Origin: Rhabditoides inermis
Taxonomy: Eukaryota > Nematoda > Chromadorea > Rhabditida > Rhabditidae
NCBI GenBank assembly: GCA_963966185.1
Contig: CAWZYM010000017.1
Coordinates: forward strand, 292,501 to 356,500
Reading direction: 5' to 3'
DNA: 64,000 nt
The position numbers and the translations under genes were made by a program. Under the pieces are notes generated by a model. That model was given only the letters and a program-made list of their open reading frames with translations. It did not search any database and was not told the DNA's origin. The stretch's first letter is position 1; each line of letters begins with the position of its first letter. Below are positions 12,864 through 22,678 of this stretch, one piece after another.

Positions 12864-14317
12864 ATGGTTCTGACGTGTCGTTTTTACTCTAATCAGTTTC
12901 CTGATGTGGAGGACACCATCATGGTGAACGTGCGCCAAATCGCCGAGATGGGAGCGTACGTGACTCTTTCTGAGTACAACAACAAAGGTATATTTGCTGT
13001 GTGATACTCATGTAATATTTAATGCGTCAGAGGGAATGATTCTGCTCTCCGAGCTGTCTCGCCGTCGTATTCGTTCGGTGAACAAGCTTATTCGTGTCGG
13101 GCGCAGTGAGTGTGTCGTCGTCATCAGGGTTGACAAGGACAAGGGTTAGTAGCATTCCAATAAATTGTTGCAATGGCGAAATGTGTGTTTCATTGTTTGA
13201 TTTCAGGTTATATTGATCTGTCTAAGCGTCGTGTGTACGCTAAGGATTTGCTTCAATGCGAGGAGCGCTTTGCGAAGGCGAAGGCCATTAACAGCATTCT
13301 TCGTCACGTTGCTGAGGAGCTCGGATATGAGAAGGACGAGCAGCTCGAGGTAATATAATTTGAATTTGCGTATTGCAGATTTGTTCATTTATGATTTAGG
13401 ATCTGTACACTCGTACGGCGTGGCACTTTGATCTGAAAGAGAAGAAGAAGGCCGCTGCTTACGACATCTTCAAGCGTGCGGTGACTGATCCCTCGGTTCT
13501 CGATGAGTGCGATATTTCTCCCGACGTCAGGGAGAAACTTGTTGAGGAGATTAAGAAGAAGCTTACTCCCCAGGTTACCCCCATTCTCTATGGATCATTC
13601 CAATTTTCCTTTTTTTCAGGCTGTAAAGATTCGTGCTGATGTGGAGGTTTCCTGCTTTGCTTATCAGGGAATCGAGGCTATCAAGAAAGCCCTCATTGCC
13701 GGAAAGGATTGTTCGACTGATGACATTCCTATCAAGGTATGCTTTCTGACTGAGGTTGTTAATCATTGACAAAAGAGTTTGTGTGAGTTTCAATCGATAG
13801 ATGTCAGTGCGAACACAATCCTCCTATGCAATAAACTCAATTCAACAACATTTTAGATCAATCTGATCGCTGCCCCTCACTTCGTGGTCACCACGAACAC
13901 TCTGGATAAGGAAAGTGGATTGGCTGCTGTGAACAAAGCGCTCGAAACTGTGAAGACTGTTATTGAGAACTGTGGAGGAAAGTTCACCGTCAAGGAGGAG
14001 GTGAGTGCATCATTTACAGTTTCATATGCTACGTTTTGTTTTGTTATGCATGCTGCAAGTGTGAATTTCACGCAAGTGTTTAGGCTCGTGTTGTTTCTGA
14101 CATGGATGAGGCTGAGATGCGTAAGAAAATGGAAATGCTGGAACTCGAGGAGGAGGAGGGTGGCAGCGGAAGCGGATCGGATGACTCTTCTTCTGGAGAC
14201 GAGGATGGCATGGTCGCCCCCAAGGGACTTGATGCTCAGATGGACATCGAGGAGGCTAGCCGTGAGGCGAAGGGAGAGAAGAAGAAGGAGGATGGCTCTG
14301 GTGACGAGAGTGATTGA
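12864..14317 (+). CDS. eif-2A: Translation initiation factor eIF2 subunit alpha
   Basis: Alpha subunit of eIF2, which brings initiator tRNA to the ribosome and is the target of stress kinases. Seven exons (12864-12987, 13031-13144, 13207-13349, 13400-13573, 13620-13736, 13857-14000, 14084-14317) keep frame and give 349 aa. The S1 domain contains [14 protein letters not shown]; the regulated serine is residue 51 counting the initiator Met. The helical and alpha-beta domains follow ([20 protein letters not shown]), then an unusually long acidic/Ser-rich tail ([16 protein letters not shown]). The start codon abuts a TTTAG acceptor. C. elegans eif-2A is Y37E3.10, next to phb-1. Confidence 0.97.
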
Positions 14318-14366
14318 GACCACGGGGCGGCGTCTGAAAAAGAGGTGAATAGTACTATTCGCTTCT

Positions 14367-14392
14367 AGCCCCCGGTATAAATTCCGGGGGCT
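14367..14392 (+). terminator. GC-rich stem-loop with T tail in eIF2-alpha 3' UTR
   Basis: A perfect 9-bp stem (AGCCCCCGG / CCGGGGGCT) with an 8-nt AT loop, followed by TTTTT, 50 nt after the stop codon. It has the shape of a bacterial intrinsic terminator, which is unexpected in an RNA polymerase II 3' UTR. Confidence 0.6.
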
Positions 14393-14834
14393 TTTTCAGT
14401 CGCGCGCCGGGTACCTACCTACTCTCGAGATCGTTGTTTCCGGTTATGTATCCCCACTGTTAAACTTTATTTCGTATTGATTGGTGATTGTTTTTAGAGA
14501 TAAATGTATTTCTATATTTGTTGGTTTTGTGGCGGTTTTGAAATTTTGGCCGCGAGTAAACCTCGGATATATTAGTCGCTGGTCCCTGCTAAAATTCCAA
14601 CGATCGAAACTATCGCGAATAAATTTCGTCCAGCGAATACTAGGCCAAATACTAATAGCATATTTATTAAACAATTTTCTAGAACATTCATTTAGAGAAA
14701 CAGAGTTTACATCATTGTGTTTTTAGTTAGAAATATCGACCATGCAGGCAGGAATGTAGAATTCAGGTTCCAGGGCTTTGGCAACATAAAGGACAGTGCA
14801 AAGATAAGGTACAGTTTGTAAAAAAAAGTACTGT

Positions 14835-15436
14835 TTGTATTGTCGGAAAAGGTTTTGTGGAGATCGAGCGTCGCCAATCACGTCAAGCTGCGGATCTACC
14901 TCACCGCCATCCGACCTGCGATGCTCTACGGATCCGGTACTTGGGCTCTCAATAAGAAGCTCGAGGAGAAGCTGGATACGGCGGAACGCAAATTCTTGCG
15001 CCGGATGTTACGCTACTTCTACCCAAACCGTCGCCACAACTCGCAGTTGTATCGGGATGTAAACAACATCTACTCCCGTCTCCTGCGCAAAAAGTCCAAG
15101 CTGCCCACCCCCTCGCGGCAAGTGGCGGCAACGAGAGTTCGTCTCTTGGGACACGTGTTGCGACGAGAAGACCATCGGATTGTGAAGCAAGCTGCACTCA
15201 CACTACCGCCGCCGGAGTGGAGACGAGGCCCAGGAAGGAAACGCGCCACATGGGACGAGAAGCTGAAGGAGGATGTCGGGCCCACGCCTGCCGTGCGCGC
15301 CAAGGTTACCTCGAGAGACACTTCGTTCCGCAGAGCTTGGAACACTCGCAACGGGCAGTGGATGGACGCTGTTATGGACATGGCACAAGACCGCGTCAAG
15401 TGGTCAGAACTGGTTCACGCGATGCTCGCCGGCTAA
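14835..15436 (+). pseudogene. 5'-truncated LINE (non-LTR retrotransposon) RT C-terminus
   Basis: A single open frame of about 200 codons matching the C-terminal third of LINE reverse transcriptases of the RTE/BovB-like kind. It has the YLTAIRPAMLYGSGTWALNKK and LDTAERKFLRRMLR pattern after the RT fingers/palm, then RLLGHVLRREDHR and the closing RVKWSELVHAMLAG. The catalytic part and the endonuclease are absent upstream, as in most dead-on-arrival insertions. A GAGTGAGTGAGTGATAG simple tail follows the stop at 15479-15497, like the short tandem tails of RTE elements. The frame is intact, so the insertion is fairly young. Confidence 0.8.
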
Positions 15437-15497
15437 GGGGCGACAATGCTCCAGATGATCTACGGAGAATCGGCCGAGGAGTGAGTGAGTGAGTGAT

Positions 15498-16384
15498 AGT
15501 AAACTGCACCTAACAAACTGTATTTTTCGGTTTTTCGGTTTTCCGTGGTCATTGCAACCACGGTACAAGTCCTTTTTTGCATATAAGTGTATATAAGTGG
15601 TAAATGTCGCACTCCCCCAGAAGACTGATTTGGCGCGCAATTTTCATTTTGAGGGAAGTGTCGCCAACTGTCGCAAAAATACTCCCCCAGAAGACATAGG
15701 AGAAGTGTCGGGAAGGGGTCGAGTATCTTTCGAGTTTCTTTTTTAAAGAAAGAAAAAAGAAATCAGTCCTCCACAACTCCACGTGCCACATCTCTCTTTG
15801 CCGTACTTCGCCTTCTTTCCAGCCACATACATCACTCGCATTTGTCTCTTTCATGGATCCAAAGTCACTGGCAGATTTTGGAATGTTTAGGCGCAAGGCG
15901 ACTTCTGCACAGCTGTCTACGTCGACCTCTCCAAAAGCTACCAATCTCTGTTGGCTCGCCTAAGACCCACGACGTATCTACAGTATCTTACGGCACCTAC
16001 CACCTACCGTATACCTTCAGATGTGGGGATGTGGCGCAGTGGATTGTGGATCGCAACAATCGCAATCGAATGTTTTTAATATTGACTCCCTTGTCCCTTG
16101 ACGAGACGATGTATGTATCGCTTTTTACATTCGTTGTCGGAAGTAATGAAAAGAATCCCGAACATCTCACAGATTATACCACTGAAAACTAAAAGCATCC
16201 AATCCGTAGAGAGAAATGACACCCAATAAATATCATGAAAATACTTTGTTTCTTTCTTCTTCCTTCTGCTTATAGAATATCCCCCATTTTCACGGTACGC
16301 GAATTATCGGCGGTCGGCCAGACAGGGGCGAAATGACGAGCTTTTTATGCAAATCGGAGAAATTTTGAGGTTTTATGCCGAAAA
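15498..16384. other. Repeat-rich gene-free stretch
   Basis: No gene seen. ACTCCCCCAGAAGAC occurs twice (about 15612 and 15686). A GGATGTGGCGCAGTGGATTG stretch near 16027 resembles a tRNA A-box, perhaps a broken SINE head; no B-box follows. Confidence 0.4.
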
Positions 16385-16620
16385 CGTGGCAAAAATTTAA
16401 GAAATTGAAAAATCGAAATCTAGAGTTCTGTGCGGATACTATCAAAGCACCTTCTCCCTAAAACTGGGTTCTGTAGCATGAATTTGAAGTGAGTTATTAA
16501 GTTTATTAGATTTCACCTATCAAACATCCTCAAAAACGGGGTTATCGAATGATAACAAGAAATATAGAGCAAAATTCAAAAATCGAAATCTAGAGTTCTA
16601 TGGGGACTGGGGATCTATGC
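16385..16620. repeat. Interspersed repeat, copy A
   Basis: Contains ATCGAAATCTAGAGTTCT twice, plus CTGGGTTCTGTAGCATGA and a GATTTCAC block. The same ordered blocks recur at 17135-17690. No coding capacity. Confidence 0.7.
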
Positions 16621-16718
16621 GCGGGCCGATAGCGCGGCTAAATGCGATGAAGTGATGTCTGGAAAACATGCGGCGAGATGGCTGCCGTACCGTGAACCGG
16701 GGGGATTCCCTATAATAT

Positions 16719-16835
16719 GCTGCGTCCATCACTACATTTCCCACTTTTTTCCGTCTTCCGTGCGTTTTCCGCGTGGAAAGTACTCAGAAAAAACCTGGGG
16801 AAAAACTAGGAAAACCGTTTTCTGGACCTCATTAT
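16719..16835. mobile_element. Partial copy of a foldback MITE
   Basis: About 115 bp beginning GCTGCGTCCATCACTACATT and ending CTGGACCTCATT, nearly identical to the left arm of the element at 17297-17602. It lacks the right arm. Confidence 0.7.
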
Positions 16836-16844
16836 GGAGTTTTG

Positions 16845-17053
16845 TTGTTTGTTTATCAGCCTGATTCCGACATGTACATATATAATATAATGTTAGCATG
16901 ATGGAAGATGGGTTATCTGGTAGGTGGTAAAACACACAATCCTACAGTGTGGAATTGGGCCTCCTTCTGGAACAGTGCGGCGCGAGTCCTGACTGTTCAT
17001 GGTATATATGCGTGAACATCGCAAAGTCACCACTTCCGGATGCGAGGCGTGAT
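16845..17053 (-). mobile_element. 5'-truncated SINE fragment
   Basis: About 210 bp sharing ordered blocks (TTTATCAGCCTGATTCCGAC, GGGTTATCTGG, CACACAATCCTACAGTG, TGGAACAGTGCGG, GAGTCCTG, TGCGAGGCGTG) with the fuller SINE at 37881-38253. The tRNA-like head is missing, as expected for 5' truncation of a minus-strand insertion. Confidence 0.75.
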
Positions 17054-17134
17054 AGATGATTCATATGGAGTCGCAGCATCTCTCGCAGTCTCCTTCGCGA
17101 AATGAAGAGATTTTTTTATACGAATTTGAGATAT

Positions 17135-17690
17135 TTCGACATTTCAATATTTTCAGCCGTAAGATGACTGAAATCGAAAATAAAGTTCTGTGCGGACCAT
17201 ATGAAAGCACTACCTCCCGCAAACTGGGTTCTGTAGCATGACAAGTAATTAAGTTTTATAGATTTCACATATAAAAACTGCCCTAATGCAGCTAATGCAG
17301 CGTCCATCACTACATTTCCCACTTTTTTCCGTCTTCCGTGGCTTCCGTGCGTTTTCCGCGTGGAAAGTACTCAGAAAAAAACCTGGAAAAACTAGGGAAA
17401 AAACTGAGAAAAAAACTCGGAAAACCGTTTTCTGGACCTCATTGTTCCGCGCGCATTTGCAGAGAGCGATGTGTTTCGTTCACCACGCTTACTGGTCGCG
17501 GAACATAGATGTTTGGAAAACTGTTTCCAACGGTTTGAGTTTTTTTCACGCGGAAAACGCACGGAAAACGGAAAAAGTGGGAAATGTAGTGATGGACGCA
17601 GCATGAATTAAAAAAAAGCTTTTTGACCATAACAAGAAAACCAGAGCGAAATTTAAAAAATAGAAATCTAGAATTCTTTGAGGAATGGGA
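17135..17690. repeat. Interspersed repeat, copy B, split by a MITE
   Basis: Left part 17135-17275 and right part 17612-17690 align in order with copy A (16385-16620). The foldback element at 17297-17602 sits exactly between them, so it inserted into this repeat. Confidence 0.65.
17297..17602. mobile_element. Foldback MITE with about 55-bp terminal inverted repeats
   Basis: The left end reads CGTCCATCACTACATTTCCC and the right end is its reverse complement (GGGAAATGTAGTGATGGACG). The arms extend through GTGCGTTTTCCGCGTG and its complement. No transposase. The left arm recurs at 16719-16835. Confidence 0.8.
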
Positions 17691-17884
17691 ATCATCATAT
17701 ATCTAAAAAAAAAACTGGGAAGATAATCAATTCCCGAAGGAGTTATTAACCCTGAAAGGTGAAGAACCTGAAGAACTCTGCTTTATTTGAATTGTAATTC
17801 ACCCCAACCTAATTTCACTAAAATGACCTCCCTATTTATACAAACACTCAATTCATACACGCTATATGAAGATGGAATCCTCAA

Positions 17885-19368
17885 TCCGTACAAAATCACT
17901 TGAGTGAGTGTGACATGCTGTCAGATGATGAGGCCAAAGTCAAGACTAGACCTATCATCAGTGGAGTCGATGGTCCGACCGATCGGGTTTCATACCTGCT
18001 AAGTCGTGTCCTCGGCCAACTTCTCGCATTTGTCCCTGCTCACCTTGTCAACACTGCAGAACTCCTCTCACAACTCTCCACTCTCTCTGTCTCACCCACT
18101 GTATGTTTCGAGTCGTTCGATGTGGAAGCGTTGTACACTAACGTGGACAATGACTCTGCTATTCGAACGGTCTCTTCACTTTTGTCTCAGCACTGGTCCT
18201 CTCTCACTCACTACGGTCTGTCTCTTTCAAATGTACTTGACCTTCTGTATTCTGTATGCTTGCCTTGCCTGCTCCACATTCCAGTGGAGTGGGAAAGTCT
18301 ACAGACAAATGAGGGGATTGTGCATGGGAAATCGACTCGCCCCGATTCTTGCAGTCACTTTTGTACACACAATCGAGTCAGCTTGCATCAGAAGTGGAAT
18401 TCTCTTCTATGTTCGCTGTATCGATGATGTACTCATAGTCCATAGTGGCTGAAAGCGAATCGGATCTCACTTCTATGTACACTGCACTCAACTCCCAATG
18501 TCCGTCTATTCACTTCATTCGAGAACAGCCGTCTGACATGTGGTTACCATTTCTCAACATCAAAATATCCAACCTTGCTGGACATTTCGTTACCAAATGG
18601 TATCGGAAACCAGCAAACAAAAACATCATGGTACACCAGACCAGTGCACATCCTTCTCACATGAAGGGTAATATCGTGTGGTCAACCCTGAAGACAGCTC
18701 GCCTCACTTCTTCTACACCTTTCCGAGACAAGTCGACTGACCTGGCGAAATCGATCTGTGCCCAAAACGGATATACAGTCGGTGCCTCTAGGTCGGGACG
18801 CTTGTATCGGAAACCCACTCACCCTGTATCCTCGACTTCTACTACTGAACCCGCACTCTCTCTTCCTATCATTTCTCTTCCCTTTATCAATGACAATCTC
18901 GCGGCTGCTTTCAAGCATTGTTTCCGTTCGTCGGGAATTCGCGTGACTGTTGTTGATAAGCCCGGCCCTAATCTTCGCAACCTTCTCTGCAGTAAACGAA
19001 CCTACGACAAGCTTTGCAACACCAGAGGCTGTGTCATCTGCCCTCAGGGTAGACTCGGTGACTGTCAGAAGAAGGGGGCGGTGTATCTCATCGAGTGCAC
19101 TGTATGCGGAGATGAGTACGTCGGGCAGACGGGTCGACCTCTCAAATTGAGGGTGCAGGAACATGTTAACAGAAGTAGTGGTATCATTGCTTTTCACAGC
19201 TCTGATCCCGCAGCACACCCTCACATCCCTTGTACATTCACTGTCCGCATCCTTTCAACTGACCCGCACCCCAAGCAACGGTCTATTGTCGAAGCCATGG
19301 AAATTATGTCTCGCGAACCGGTTCTGAATCGGAAAGCTGAGCCGAACGGCGGCGGCAAAGGGCGATAA
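17885..19368 (+). pseudogene. Penelope-like retroelement: decayed RT plus GIY-YIG endonuclease
   Basis: Three overlapping open frames in order read as one Penelope-like polyprotein. 17900-18280 gives the RT fingers/palm (KTRPIISGVDGPTDRVSYLL, FESFDVEALYTNV). A second frame to 18452 gives YRQMRGLCMGNRLAPILAV and CIDDVLIV, the YxDD box. The third, 18445-19368, gives WLPFLNIKIS, the Cys-containing CNTRGCVICPQ linker, and a GIY-YIG nuclease (GAVYLIECTVCGDEYVGQTG, RVQEHVNR). Two frame changes and no N-terminal region mean it is not active as it stands. Two direct repeats with ribozyme-like cores follow. Confidence 0.85.
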
Positions 19369-19406
19369 GCCTACCTATGCTTCACCCATGTCTCTCGTGC
19401 CTATCA

Positions 19407-19902
19407 CTCTCTCTCTCTCCCGGCCTCTCGCTCTCTCCCCCGGTCGACCTAGTAGCACTCCCCGGTAGTTCCAGGTACTGTACATTCATGTCCAATTATG
19501 TAGTCATCACCCACCCACATTGTTTTTTGCCGCACTTGTTTTGTTATTACGCATTGATTCGTTGTTTATTCGAGCTTTATATTGTTGTCAGATTTAATCA
19601 CATTGTTACATTGTGTTTTTGTAGGTAATGCTTTTCCTGATGATGCCATAAAGGCGAAACGTCGGAATAAAACTGTTTCTATCGCGGTACATCGGCGGAA
19701 CACCACATCTCATCAATTCATACATGTTCTCATTTAATACAAATTTCGTTTGATACAAATGGTTTGGTTTCGGTATTATTCTGGTTACTGATGTTTTTTT
19801 GAAAGCAAATTTGTTGTTTCTATAACAATTTATAAAATAAGTTTCCCAAAATTCTAGAATCTAGATGTTTTCAAAGTATTGTTACTGCTCTCTAAAGTAA
19901 AT
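19407..19902 (+). repeat. PLE-associated direct repeat, copy 1 (pLTR-like)
   Basis: Begins with a CT tract and CCCGGCCTCTCGCTCTCTCC and ends AAGTAAATTCTC. It is repeated almost base for base 497 bp downstream. Placed directly after the Penelope-like ORF, it fits the pseudo-LTR organisation of these elements. Confidence 0.85.
19637..19660 (+). ncRNA. Hammerhead-ribozyme-like core, copy 1
   Basis: CTGATGA, a 3-bp GCC/GGC helix with an AT loop, then GAAAC and GTC. CUGANGA plus GAAA is the invariant hammerhead core, and the minimal forms found in Penelope-like elements have very short helices. One extra T lies between CTGATGA and the helix. The upstream GTA at 19621-19623 could be the cleavage triplet. 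Confidence 0.6.
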
Positions 19903-20402
19903 TCTCTCTCTCTCTCCCGGCCTCTCGCTCTCTCCCCCGGTCGACCTAGTAGCACTCCCCGGTAGTTCCAGGTACTGTACATTCATGTCCAATTATGTAG
20001 TCATCACCCACCCACATTGTTTTTTGCCGCACTTGTTTTGTTATTACGCATTGATTCGTTGTTTATTCGAGCTTTATATTGTTGTCAGATTTAATCACAT
20101 TGTTACATTGTGTTTTTGTAGGTAATGCTTTTCCTGATGATGCCATAAAGGCGAAACGTCGGAATAAAACTGTTTCTATCGCGGTACATCGGCGGAACAC
20201 CACATCTCATCAATTCATACATGTTCTCATTTAATACAAATTTCGTTTGATACAAATGGTTTGGTTTCGGTATTATTCTGGTTACTGATGTTTTTTGAAA
20301 GCAAATTTGTTGTTTCTATAACAATTTATAAAATAAGTTTCCCAAAATTCTAGAATCTAGATGTTTTCAAAGTATTGTTACTGCTCTCTAAAGTAAATTC
20401 TC
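19903..20402 (+). repeat. PLE-associated direct repeat, copy 2
   Basis: Second copy of the unit at 19407-19902, offset 497 bp, with only a T-run length change noticed. Near identity means the duplication is recent compared with the frame breaks upstream. Confidence 0.85.
20134..20157 (+). ncRNA. Hammerhead-ribozyme-like core, copy 2
   Basis: Identical to the core at 19637-19660, at the same place in the second direct repeat. Confidence 0.6.
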
Positions 20403-20523
20403 ACGCTGCGTACACAACATTTGACAGTGGTAAAGAGTAAAGTCCTCTCCAATTCTCCAGGAGCACGATTTGTGCGCAAGCACGTTGTATATATATATAC
20501 GATATTCCCTCTAAGGAAGAGAT

Positions 20524-20528
<5 letters not shown>

Positions 20529-20562
<34 letters not shown>

Positions 20563-20568
20563 AGAGAG
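20529..20568. repeat. (GA)n microsatellite
   Basis: GA tract in the gene-free stretch before the collagen; the flanks hold no gene. Confidence 0.9.
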
Positions 20569-20966
20569 AGAAAGAGTATTCATAAGACCGCAAAGCGCGA
20601 GGTTTGTGCTGCCGAATGGTCTTGCGTTGGCTGATAGCGCGGCTAGATGAGGCCAAAAAATGAAAGAAGAAAATTTGTAAAAGATATGAAGACGAGAGAT
20701 TATATAGATTATAGAGAGATTATAAGAGTGGTGATCTGGTGGTGAGTGGAGCGATACATTCCTATTTATTCATATTTTGAAAGAATAATTGAATGACTAT
20801 CGACTATCCAATCCAGCTATCCACGCAATCCGCACCCACAAAAAACGCGAACTGAAGAGATGAAGAGACATTACAAACCAGTTTCTATTAGCTTCCATAT
20901 TCGGCTGTGTTCCAAGATGGAGGTTGGAGGGATATGCGACGGGAGTGCACAAACCAGTCGCATGAT
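20569..20966. other. Gene-free stretch upstream of collagen
   Basis: About 400 bp with GATTATA-type simple sequence near 20695-20725. No gene seen; it should contain the distal collagen promoter. Confidence 0.4.
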
Positions 20967-20974
20967 TATATAAG
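20967..20974 (+). promoter_or_regulatory. TATA box of the collagen gene
   Basis: TATATAAG lies 44 bp upstream of the start codon, a good core-promoter position for a stage-regulated cuticle collagen. Confidence 0.65.
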
Positions 20975-21017
20975 CCGCCCGTTACTCGTCTCCATCTGCA
21001 GTCCATCCCTCCCTCTC

Positions 21018-22595
21018 ATGTCCTCGCATCGGCTTGCCTCGGCGGCCGCAGTTTTCTCTGCAGCTGCAATACTCGCAGCTCTAGCCGCCGCTGCCTGTAT
21101 TCTATTGGAGATAAAAGAGTTCGAAGCTGACAGTCTCTCCAAGCTTATCGACTTCAAGGTACGCGTTACATAAAAAAGATTAACGTGAAAGCCTTCGTTT
21201 TTCAGAATTTCGAATCATCCGCGTGGGCGGATCTGATGACAAGAGGTGGACGGGAGCCGAGCCACTCACAGGCGCCCTCCCTCTACACCTTTATTCGACA
21301 GAAGAGAGCCGGCAGGAGAAGAAGAGCGCATCGCACATTGCGCGCCGACGCCGACGTATGTGCCCAGGGACGATTAATCACATAAACTATTATTCCAGTT
21401 AGAAGCCGCGGTTGCCTCTCTAGCAGGCAGTTCCGAGGGGACGCGCGCGAGTACGAAAGTTTCGGGAGAGGGACAGCGAGAGGACAGCTATCCGCAGAGC
21501 GAGGAGGTACACGACGAGGAGGCGGAAGAAGAGGGGGATGAGGACGGACAGTGCAGTGAGCATCACCTTTCGTTTTCCTCCGAGGGCTATGTCATCTGCT
21601 TGCAGTGTGTCCGCCTGCCCCGTGCCCGCCAGGTCCCCCGGGAGACGCGGGCGATCAGGGCGTGGACGGAGCGGATGGCGAGCCGGGCATGGCTGGAAAC
21701 AATGGTACTGACTGGGAACTCGGAGATCTCGACAAAATCATTGTGGTATGTAGCGCGAGTGTTGGGAGAAGTGAGTAAGCATATGTTGCAGCTGGGGTGC
21801 GTGAAATGTCCGGTGGGACCACCGGGACCGGCCGGCGAGCAGGGGGCACAGGGAGACCAGGGGCGGCCAGGCAATCCCGGAAAGGACGGAGATATTGGAC
21901 TACCAGGGTAAAAATGTGTTTCAGACACGGACACTAAATTACATGTTTTTTTTTCAGATATCCCGGAGAAGATGGTCCGGAGGGGGACCCTGGTCCAAAA
22001 GGATACCCTGGACAAACTGGTCCACCTGGTTTTCCGGGAGCCTCGTCTCACCGTATTCTCAATTTCCCAGGACCTCCAGGAAAGGATGGACCAGCTGGAC
22101 CGGATGGGCCTGTGGGAGACCCGGGACAATATGGAGATGTGGGATGGCCGGGCGTGCCCGGAGGACCCGGTGCGCCAGGAAAGCGTGGAGTAAACGGTCC
22201 ACCTGGGGCTCCCGGAAGAGTTAGCTAAACAAAACAAAAATAAGACACAGACTATATTGCAGCCTGGTGATCCTGGAAGACCTGGCGAATTTTACACCAG
22301 AGATGGGCATTGCCCATGCCCACCTTCAAAGCACAGAACATCTGCAACAATCGTACATCCACCTCAATATGCTCAACCACACTACTACCTACCTCCAATT
22401 CCCCAGGGGCAAGTTACGCACAAACTATATTTTTAAAAAGACATTGAATTTAGATTTCATCAACCTTCGTGGACACCATCCGCTAGTACGTCGACAGCAG
22501 CACCCCGGTATGACCAACGCAAAAATATCAAAACATCTTTCAGATACGCCACGATCATGCAACCAACGCAATACCAACCCCCACTAAACCCATAA
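21018..22595 (+). CDS. Cuticle collagen
   Basis: Secreted structural collagen of the nematode cuticle. Nine exons (21018-21158, 21206-21355, 21399-21555, 21606-21745, 21792-21907, 21958-22219, 22263-22408, 22454-22507, 22544-22595) keep frame and give 405 aa. Residues about 5-30 form the membrane/signal segment, followed by the nematode cuticle collagen N-terminal domain ([16 protein letters not shown]). RQKR at 78-81 is the subtilisin processing site. A long acidic Ser/Glu stretch (about 100-148) is unusual. Gly-X-Y blocks follow, interrupted by short breaks and flanked by cysteines (CPPAPC, CVKC, HCPC). The C-terminal tail is Pro/Tyr/Gln-rich. The seventh intron uses a GC donor (GCAAGT). 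I do not assign a specific col, rol or dpy ortholog. Confidence 0.93.
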
Positions 22596-22678
22596 AAATC
22601 GCAATAAACTTTTACTCGAGAACAGTAACAATACAACAATTTCCATACAATATAACATGATCATAACAAACAGACAAC

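Noticed and set aside
15070..15399. Minus-strand ORFs across the LINE fragment
   Set aside because: Antisense shadows of the reverse transcriptase frame.
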